From Myoxocephalus aenaeus (taxonomy: Eukaryota; Chordata; Actinopteri; Perciformes; Cottidae): a stretch of DNA of 64,000 bases. Below, piece by piece: positions 55,505-64,000 of the stretch (positions are counted from its first letter, which is position 1; each line of letters starts with the position of its first letter). Both the position numbers and the translations under genes were made by a program. The notes under the pieces were generated by a model, which did not search any database, was not told the origin of the DNA, and was given only the letters and a program-made list of their open reading frames with translations. Where the stretch lies: contig JBAMJR010000003.1 in assembly GCA_038501785.1 (NCBI GenBank), positions 3,755,501-3,819,500 on the forward strand. The letters are read 5' to 3'.

Positions 55505-57300
55505 GGATGGGTTGGTTTGGGTTAGGGTATAAATATCATGGAAAGCCAATCAGAGAGTAAGGCGTGTCATGCCTTCGCCATTCAGGGTGAAAAAGAATTT
55601 CCCGCCGTGAAGGCCAAATTGAATTAACAAACTTTAATGGATAAAACCAAGGAAATATGATGTGCTAATAACTATGTTTTAGAGGCACACTAGAGTACAA
55701 AACAATGTGTTTAGTGTGGTTTTCCAAAGCGGAGAAGTGAGAAGTGGCTCGCAGTAATATATAACTTTCCATTAGAATATTAGCCTAGCAGATTTAAAAC
55801 AAAATTGTGGGTTGCAAAGAATAAACACACTTAAAAGAAAACCAAAGTCACAAACTGTGTAATTAGAACATCTACTTAAATGCAAGTACATGGTGTTTAA
55901 TAGCTATATTTTTCATTCAAATGAATTCCAGACACATGTCTTGACCTTGACCACTTTTTTTCCTTTGCCTGTTTGGCTTTGTAGAGCAGACTACTACATC
56001 ATGATGATTTTTTAATGCAGCTGTCCTTAAGTGGCACAATCTGGGCCAAACTCTGCGACAATCCAACACAGCCTCACCTCCATAGCTGGCTGAATAAAAA
56101 GAGACTGGTCTTGGGAGAAACTTTTATATTTTAAAAATTGAGGTAGGGCATGGAAAGAGGACATATTATAGCTCAGGGAGATAGAGAGGAACGTGATCAG
56201 ATGCCTAAAAGAGGTCCAGGTGCTGGAAGCAGAAATTTAATGATGTCCCAAGAGAAGACAAAGCCCAAGCAGTCTGACCCTGTCAAGTCAAAGCTCTTGC
56301 CCGGGCACAGGACATGTAAATGGACCTGTCCCTTGTCACGCTTTGACATTTCAATGAGCCCAAAATAATCTACCTTTATGAAAGTATTAAAGCAACTAAA
56401 AGGAAAAAAAAGGTTTAGGGGTGTGCGATTTTTTTTAAGCACTGTTGTCTGGGTGTCAAATGTCTGGGATTAAACAGAGTAGATCTCCTTCAGCACCCCC
56501 AACTGTAATGAAATGGAGTAAAAGCAAAGCGGATATGCCGCTGACATGCAGCAGTGTTTCTGTTATTTAGTCGTTCCTCCCGTGACAGATGGTCAGCTTG
56601 CAAACAATGGTGAAGGACACAAACCCGAAATGTCCCGGAGCGGCCCGGCCTCCGTCTATATCGACTTAGTGAGACGACCTCACGTTGGGCTTGTCTTATA
56701 ACACACTACATCAACTGAATACAGTGTGTGTGTCTCTATTCCCCAGACCTCAACCCCGCACAGCACTCTCCCATCAAGCGGGTCCAGAGGGTCAAATGGC
56801 TGCGCGGTCGGCCTCTCGTTAGATTTACAACACACGACAGGCCTTGGGACACATTCTTCCACTTCCTCAACGCACGCACATGACATGCCTCTCCAAGAAG
56901 ACTTAATCTCCACCATCCAAACTCAAATTATGCACAGCCCATCTCACCTTTAGCTGTGACTGCTCAGTCTAATCTGCAGTGCAGTATTTTTCAAGTGCAC
57001 CACCCTTCAACAGTTGTGCAGATCACATTTAGCACACTCAAATCAAATCAATGCGTTCTTTTGAATTCACGTCGGCTGACCCGAGAGTTGAGGTTCAAGG
57101 TTGATTTTAGGATCTCCTCTGGGATGTTCTGTTGGTGGCAAACAAGACATACAATCTAGCAGATGACACAATTTAGACGAAGCTACCTCCCTTCTCACCG
57201 GGGGTAGATCAGCACTAGCCTGCCAACAGCCATCCGACTAATCGATAACATCAGCCCAGCCCCACTTTCTAGTTATGGAGCTGCATATCATGCCATCATA
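55505..57300. other. Geneless stretch
   Basis: Non-coding; nothing recognised. Confidence 0.4.
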
Positions 57301-57375
57301 AATTAAATTAAATTAAGTTTATTTTGTATAGCCTAAAATCACAAACTACAAATTTGCCTCAGAGTGCTTTCTGGT
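57301..57375 (-). mobile_element. LINE/SINE 3' tail, minus orientation
   Basis: An (AATTA)n tail, then TTTATTTTGTATAGCCTAAA and ATTTGCCTCAGAG, a word order seen at the reversed 3' end of many fish retroposons. Confidence 0.55.
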
Positions 57376-57854
57376 TTCCGACTTGAAATGGGTAATTTAA
57401 TGAACAAGACAAAAAACCTGCAGTGGGCACTCACCTCACATGAGCACGAGGATTAAAAAACGTCTGGAAAGTATGTTATTAAATTGAAAAGTAATAACCT
57501 GGTTGACCCTGTCTGTAGACTGCTATGAATGTACGATGCGAGTTAACGTAGGCCTGAATAATTCCAGCATTAAAACGATTAAATTGTTTAAACCTCCAAA
57601 AAAAACTTGGATAAAAGGCAAGTTTATTTGTATAGCACATTTCAACAACAAGGCGATTTAAAGTGCTTCACTTAAAACCATTAAAAAAATGTTAAAAATG
57701 TAAAAAGTTGCATAAAAGTTGCAGTGCAGTTTAGGAAATAAAATGCAGTAGTGAGATGCAGACATTGATTAATATCCTTGAATCTGGTTCAATTAAAGGC
57801 GATAGCAAAAAAGTCTTCAATCTGGATTTAAAAGAGCTGAACCAGACTAAAAGA

Positions 57855-57930
57855 ACCAGAGTCTTTAACCAGAGTCTTTAACCAGACTCTTTAACCAGAG
57901 TCTTTAACCAGAGTCTTTAACCAGACTCTT
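57855..57930. repeat. 13-bp tandem repeat, ~6 units
   Basis: Units are ACCAGAGTCTTTA or ACCAGACTCTTTA, alternating in a two-plus-one pattern. Confidence 0.95.
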
Positions 57931-58231
57931 CTATGTTAATTCTTCCCAAAGGCAGTTAAAAACTAGTATGTCTCATGTGTTCAGACGATTATTAAAAGCT
58001 CAACGTGAAGCTTTGCTACGAGACAAAACTCTTTTGAGCAAACGTATCGACTCAGATCCGAAATGAAGGAACAAAAAAATAAACAATCGAAGAGCCAATA
58101 TAATCCGAATCCTAACACATTCATTCACTGTCCCACAATAATGTCAACCGAGAGAATAGAGCTGATATTGTTGAGATATTATTTCTTTCTTTCTTTATTT
58201 GATTTATTTGAGTCAGTGGTTGACTTCATAC

Positions 58232-58372
58232 AGACGTTGGAAGAACTGCAGCTACTTCAATACATATGAGACTAAATAATAGTGTAAGTTAGACATTACT
58301 GTGATGTTCTGGACCTTTGCATGAGGACATTTTCTCAAACTGGACCTTGTTGAACAATAGTTGAATACCCCT
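58232..58372. repeat. Dispersed repeat, copy 2 of 2189-2330
   Basis: Aligns over its length with 2189-2330 in the same orientation; here it is embedded in LINE-like sequence. Confidence 0.75.
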
Positions 58373-58550
58373 GCCCTAAACCATTCAGTGCTTTTATAAA
58401 CCAGCAGCAGGATTTTAAAGTCAACTCTTTGTTGGACAGGAAGCCAGAGCAAAGACCTCAGAACTGGAGTGATGTGACCACTTTCCTGGTCTTAGTGGTC
58501 AAAGGGAACCTGGTCGACAAAAATCATTGGATTATATGTTTTTCTAAACT

Positions 58551-61500
58551 ATCCCACCCTCCTCCCTGATGCTACCTATCCCAGTATCCCAGTAAGAGCC
58601 TCCGTTGGTGCCCCTTGACCGGACTCTAGACGGCAGCAGCCTCGGTCTCGAAGCAGCTGACCTCCAGCAGCCTGGAGCAGAAGCTCCAACCGGCTCAGCT
58701 CCCTAACTACTGGCTGATATAAAGCCTCTTATTTCACCTCACAGATGATGTCATCGCTTCAGTCTGGTCTTGGGGACATTGTAGCTGAGATGAAAAAGGA
58801 TCTTACTTCATCATAAATGGGAAAAATGTTAACCAATCAGCTCTCCAGGACTTGCTTCACCGTTTCCATCCAAGGACCTGACAATGTGCGGTTGAAAGGG
58901 CGGTCAAACAGACAGAGTAGTGAGCCTCGCCTGTAAATGATTGCAACTTCATCATCGTCGTGATCACAGCGTGCAGGCGTTGGTTGCGTAGTACCGGCGG
59001 GTGTGACAGGAGCTCAACCTCCCAAGAAACTCCCATTTTGGACGCAATGTAACGGGACATACAAGCAATGGTACCTCTAGACTTGAGAGATACCGTTGCA
59101 TTGAAATCACTGAATGGGTTAAAAGTGTGTGAAACTGCATTCATTCGCCAACAGAATGTTTTCTGATGAAACGTATGGAAAATGGCACCTCACACTTTGA
59201 ATATAAATATTGTTTAGATTTCCCCGGCACAACATTAAGTGAAGGGGATTGCGGTGTTACTACTTCAGCATCCATTAGCTTCTCCTCAACGCAGAGTATC
59301 AATTTAGAAATGCTTCTTCACAGCAAAGTCATGCCGTGAAGCTCTGCTAGTCCATTCTACTCTCAGCTAAAAACGTTGTGTTAACTTTAACTGACAGGCC
59401 AGCCAAGGCATCCAAGTCTTTGCGTGGAAATGTATAATGGCATGTTTATCCAATTAAAGGCTGGATTGGTATGGTAATCTTCTCCAAATACATTTAAATC
59501 AAATGGTCTGACACAAAAAAAGAAGACATTTCTGTGGCTTTAATAAGCCCGACCAATCATTACCTTCATTACCTTCCAATTGGTCATCACCGCAGTCGTC
59601 CATAAGCTGCGAGCTGGACCGCTGTGAGTTAATGTTCCTTGTGATATGTTTAAATTCATAATGGTTATTCAGGGTTAGTGGCTTCGGAGGGAGGCCTGAA
59701 TTGACGGGCTGTCAGTATTACCGATGGGGCAACTTTCTTGCAAGGTTTAGTAACGTTTAGGTCGAGTGCTGCTTGCTGCTTTTATTGGAAAAGAGATGGC
59801 AACGCTACGCTGGGACTTTTACGGTTGGATTATTTTAAAGGAATAGCATAATCTTGCCAGTTTCTCAGGATTACCAGCCCAAGTCATTTTATTCCATCCC
59901 ACTGATGTGCGTCATAAAAGAAAGCATCTGCTTTTTAGCTCCACTCAGACCTCGACTGGATGCACTTTTTATTCCCCCGAGGGAGCTTCCAAAGAGATAA
60001 TGTTCTGCTCAGATGAATATGTACAGGTGTGCGCAAATGTACTTGCCTTGACCCCGAGACACTTCCATAGACAGCTAAACCCATTTGATTTTCCTCCACA
60101 TGTGGGATCTATTGGTTTTCATTCCGAGCCCTGTACGTCTCAGAGTATCCCTGCAGCGATAAAAGGAGTAAGCCGCAGCTGGTGATGGGAGTGCAGATAT
60201 TAGTCTTCATCAGACCACTGAGACAATGACACTTATGAAGACCTATGTCATTTAATACACATCGGCAGCTTCATCGCTGAAAATGGGTCGCAGAAAGCAC
60301 GAGGCGGCGCCTCCGGCAGCTCAAGGCCGGGCTAACCAGGAGGCACGAGGAGAAATCGGCCTCGTCGTTCAAGGCCCCTTCTGTAGAAATGCGTTATTCT
60401 GGTCCAAAAAGCAACGATTTATGAAAGAATATTATCCCCCCTTTGCTATTTCCTTTACCCGTTAACACATTGCATGTTTCTTAGTTCAGAAAAATATTAT
60501 TATTTTTTTGATTTGCCCTTAAAAGTCTCTTATTTCTCACAATCGCTGATGAATTGTTCATCAATCATTAAGTGTTTTGGCACGTCACATTATGCACTTC
60601 TAGTTCAGAGATTTCATCTTTCTCCTCTCTTGTCAAAGCCCAATTAAATAACGCCTTCACGTTGTAATCAGTAAAGAAAGGAAGAAAAAAACCAACATTT
60701 ATATTTCCTCTGAGGCCTTTCATTAATCAATTTAGAGAGGCGACAAGCAATTATTTCTCATGGTTAAAGTGCATGCCATCAATCTGGACTGTCCAATTAG
60801 CCTTTGCTCAGTTTGTTAAGCTGCGCATTCCACTTGACCTCGTCCGCGTGACAGTCGCAAGCAAGTTGCTCGCGGAAACTTTTTTGTCAAGAAACTTAGA
60901 AACTCACCGATTAACGCGGCGGAGAGGTTACCTCACATCTCGTTACGCAATAGCAGTGCTAACCGCGTTGGAATAATGAAGCCCTCCGTGGTAATCACTG
61001 TGTGTCAGATGAGCAAACTGTCCGTCTGTCAGAGGGACACACTCTGTTTGGTTGGATTGTGTTTTAATACTGGGAAAATGATCAAGGCGCCGTTTCGCCT
61101 GAAGCTGTATATAACTTCTGGCGTAGGTTTTGATTTATAATTGAGCGTTTGATTTCATCCGCTGATATCACCACAGCAACACCAGGCGGCTGCATTCTAC
61201 CCGATGAGGCCGTATTGCGATTTAATTATATTCCCCACGGTAATTATGTTTATGCTCTTCATTTACTTTGCGACCGTGGGCTTCGCACGTACTTATACAT
61301 AAATGGATTCATGTCCAGGTAACTTCTGTTTTTGCGAGTGGAGATGGCTTCGCTGGATGTGTGTTAATGAAAAGGAGAATAATATTGTCTTCACTGTCAA
61401 CAATAACCACGGGCATCAGAAGCCAATTAGTTCTTGCAGAGTTCACTGGGTTTCTTCGTAACCACCATGGCCAACTCCATCCTCTCCCTAGCTTACGCCA

Positions 61501-61600
61501 TAAAGAGAAGTATAGATACAGCTTTACTCAAACTACAATTTAATTAAAACAAAAGACTAGATGTGAGTGAGAAATGATCACGGTAACATGGATTGCAGTT
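58551..61600. other. Geneless stretch, mostly repeat-free
   Basis: Single-copy-looking DNA. A 95-codon minus-strand open frame at 58857-59144 has no family I recognise. 60480-61260 is repeat-free and would be worth a conservation check. Confidence 0.35.
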
Positions 61601-61639
61601 GATATGTTTTGGTTCATTAGATAAGATCGGTGGAGGCTA

Positions 61640-61832
61640 CAGCTACAAAACTATGTGTGCTATGCTGGGTTATGGATCTTATCCACTGCTTTACTGTTTA
61701 TTTATATTACTTGTTTTTAATTTTTAATTTTACTATGTCTCTTGTGTGCACTTTACCTGTTTGCTGCTGTAATCCTGCAAATTTCCCCATTGCAGTACTA
61801 ATAAAGGAATATCTAATCTAATCTAATACCAA
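61640..61832 (+). mobile_element. LINE 3' UTR and tail, plus orientation
   Basis: TTTGCTGCTGTAATCCTGCA, AATTTCCCCATTGCAGTACT and AATAAAGGAATATCTAATCT, ending in a short (ATCTA)n tail at 61811-61830. Confidence 0.7.
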
Positions 61833-61964
61833 TGTGGACAAGTTAGCATCTATTAGCTTTTAGGTTCAAGACGCAGTATTGTGACTGGAGCTAGCTGTGG
61901 TTGAGGAAATTAATAACATGGTACTTAAGACAGAAGTATGGAGGACCGTAAATGACTTAATTAT

Positions 61965-62111
61965 AAATAAATAAATAAATAAATGCAGGAATAAATACAG
62001 GAATAAATAAATAAATGCGTAAATAAATGTATAAATAAATAAATGCTTAAATAAATGTATACATAAATAAATAAATACAGGAATAAATAAATAAATGCTT
62101 AAATAAATGTA

Positions 62112-62154
<43 letters not shown>

Positions 62155-62160
62155 ATACAG
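61965..62160. repeat. (ATAA)n-based complex repeat
   Basis: ATAA/AATA units interspersed with ATACAGG and ATGCTTAAATAAATGT words. The reverse-complement word TTTATTTATGCCTGTATTTA follows at about 62236, so the two flanks form a loose foldback. Confidence 0.85.
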
Positions 62161-62435
62161 GAATATATAAATATAAGTTATACCTAAACAGGACATCATT
62201 AAATAAATCTATTTCTACATTTCTGTATTTCTTCATTTATTTATGCCTGTATTTATGTGTCCACACGTATTTCTTCATTTATTTATTTCTGTATTTCTGT
62301 GTCCTTGTATGCAAATGAGCTGGGGCGGTCCGAACCTCATTGTTAAACAGGATTGGTCAAGTAGGAGAGCCAGACAGAAGCAATCGATCCCTTCACATGG
62401 CCCCTGTAGAGGAAGTCAAAAAGCTGTCTAGGCAG

Positions 62436-62581
62436 GGTGACCATATCCATAACACCAAAAAGGAGGACACTATGCAGTATTTTGTGAGGCTGTGAATAAT
62501 TGCACAGGAGGGGTGCAGTTTGATTTTATTAAGTGTGAAGAGAGATGTGAGCCCTTTTTACTGTAATTGATCTCCTTGGAG
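62436..62581. other. Possible fragment of a dispersed repeat
   Basis: GGGTGACCATAT and AAAAAGGAGGACA are words of a common fish repeat. AAAAAGGAGGACAAATACG at 63851 may be its other half, separated by the hAT-like sequence. Confidence 0.3.
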
Positions 62582-62700
62582 CAGGCCTGGCCAACCCGCG
62601 GCTCCCGAGCCGCATGCGGCTCTTTGCCTGGTTTCATGCGGCTCTTACGTTCATATCGAAGTTCGTGTTTGTGTTATTTTTTAAATCTTTTTATTGATTT
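62582..62700 (+). mobile_element. hAT-like left end
   Basis: CAGGCCTGGCCAACCCGCGG followed by CTCCCGAGCCGCATGCGGCT, a terminal pattern of vertebrate hAT elements. The right end was not found in the window. Confidence 0.5.
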
Positions 62701-64000
62701 TGCAAATACTACGTCGACCCATTTAATGCGGAGACGGGCTGTTTGAAAGCCCCGCTAGTCACAGCTTCTCTGACGCACCTTGAAATATTTCGGCAAACTT
62801 CTCCTCAGACCTCAATGCTTATTGTGTGAATTACACCATCAGTAGCTTGTAGGCTGTGGAGTGGTCCAGGCTTTCTTCTTGCAGAGCGTTTGATGAATCT
62901 CTCTCTCTCTCTCTTTCTCTTCATTAAACATGACAAACGTCAGTAAACAGCTGGACAAGGCTTTGAAATCACGGATTTCGTGAGTTTTTAGTTTGTTTAT
63001 TTTTTAGGAAACGTCGGACCAGTTGCGACGTAATGTTTTCAGCGGCGCTAATGTTGTGGTTCATTTATCACCAAACAACGTCGGGGGATTGCACAAACAC
63101 GTCATCACACATCACCTGTTTGTCTGATGCTGCGGGTCAGAGCAGAAGTAGCTGCACCCGTTTAGCGCTCAGCGCTGCATGAGCCCCCCTCCTCCTCCTC
63201 CTCCTCCTCCTGTCGGGGCGAAATTCTCACAATAACTCAAGTAAATGCCCCGTCAGATATCAAACACATTTGGGGTGAATTTTTATCCTTAAATACTGAT
63301 GAATGGAGAAAAACATTGGGCTCCAGCAGAAGGGGCACTTTTCTCATCCAGGGCAAAAGGCCAGGTTGAGCACCACTAGGGATCAGCGGATCATTTCTAA
63401 AAGTCCTGCCGGGATCAGGCTGCTCTCGGCGGGCAGCACAGCGCTGACGGCCCGGTGATGCGGGACTCACGGTCCCTCAGCAGGAACTCAACTCGTCGGC
63501 GTATCTTTTTAAGTCGGCTGATTCTTGAATAACCAATCACAGATTTGATGCTTAAACAACTAACTTCTCGCCTGAAAACATCCTAAAAGTACATGTTGTG
63601 ACTCAACAACAGTAGTATTCAGAGAACATCAACGTTCAGTTGTGAGTTTCCTCATCAAGTACATAGAAGAACGCGTATTGAGAAACGGACGCTGGAGACA
63701 TCTTAACGCTGATTGGCCAAGACTCATCAAAGATCTTCTATTATGAAGATCACGACCACTCCAATCTCAGAAACGCTGGCCGGCCAGTTCTCATATTTAG
63801 ATTTCAAAACGGCGAATTTCGCCGTAAGGTGACAAGTTTGCAGGTCTGCAAAAAGGAGGACAAATACGCGTCCGGCTTGATGCTGCGCCGGACGCCGGAC
63901 AGGGCATTGAAAATCCGGACTTCTGCTAACGGTTAGCTGAGCTTCCCAACTTCAACGACATGTGAAGGCAGAAGTAGTAGAGCACAACATAGCAGGAGCG
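62701..64000. other. Geneless end of the window
   Basis: Contains (CT)n at 62899-62920 and (CCT)8 at 63188-63211. No exons were recognised. It may be the interior of the hAT-like element up to about 63800. Confidence 0.35.

Larger units (their letters stand above)
57614..58550 (-). mobile_element. L2-like LINE 3' region, reversed, with an internal insertion
   Basis: Starts AAGTTTATTTGTATAGCACA / TTTCAACAACAAGGCGATTT, the reversed tail of a common fish LINE. It resumes after the repeat at 58232-58372 with ATTCAGTGCTTTTATAAACC, GACAGGAAGCCAGAGCAAAG and GTGATGTGACCACTTTCCTG. Element boundaries are approximate. Confidence 0.55.

Noticed and set aside
58857..59144. 95-codon minus-strand open frame
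   Set aside because: No recognisable domain, no splice context and ordinary length for chance.
61965..62160. CRISPR-like regular spacing of ATAA blocks
   Set aside because: It is a simple tetranucleotide repeat in a vertebrate genome, with no unique spacers.

Overview
This is a piece of a vertebrate nuclear genome, almost certainly a ray-finned (teleost) fish. The evidence is large introns with GT-AG splicing, many (CA)n, (ATT)n and (ATAA)n microsatellites, a 5'-truncated L2-type LINE, Harbinger, piggyBac, Crypton-like, mariner-type and hAT-like remnants, a tRNA-derived SINE, and one gene whose protein is a close match to vertebrate prolidase. Nothing bacterial or organellar is present.

The one gene that can be read completely is PEPD (Xaa-Pro dipeptidase, prolidase) on the minus strand. 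Its start codon is at 27144 and its stop at 12257. All 15 coding exons can be placed with matching reading phases. They give a 496-residue protein whose numbering matches the human enzyme at every catalytic residue checked (W107, R184, H255, D276, D287, H370, H377, E412, R450, E452). Intron 13 uses a GC-AG pair. A polyadenylation signal lies at 12026-12031, and two CACGTG E-boxes lie just upstream of the start codon.

Left flank (1-12000): a dense graveyard of transposons. In order: a piggyBac transposase relic split by a 296-bp terminal-inverted-repeat element with an exact 6-bp target duplication; two candidate 3' exons of an unidentified plus-strand gene, separated by a 0.8-kb minisatellite of 38-bp units; an inverted-repeat element; a tRNA-derived SINE; an isolated UBTF-type HMG-box fragment; a short mariner-type MITE; nested Harbinger pieces (MSANTD-like and HARBI1-like fragments); an inverted second patch of the same minisatellite; a Crypton/KIAA1958-like DUF3504 relic; and a gypsy-type polyprotein tail interrupted by LINE tails.

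PEPD introns (12400-27130): these carry the L2 LINE in antisense (17660-19917), a solo LTR with a 5-bp target duplication (22165-22638), and two strong foldback structures (15456-15582 and 23768-23842). The second foldback sits about 12 nt inside intron 4.

Right flank (27200-64000): no coding gene was recognised. It holds single-copy-looking DNA mixed with dispersed repeats, including three copies of a GC-rich inverted-repeat element (43227, 49797 and about 55254), a nested LINE 3' region (57614-58550), several LINE tails, hAT-like ends and an ATAA-rich block. It may be intergenic DNA or introns of a neighbouring gene; the sequence does not decide. No clearly new biological system was found. 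The most unusual items are the intronic near-perfect hairpins, the inverted pair of minisatellite patches and the small repeat families.
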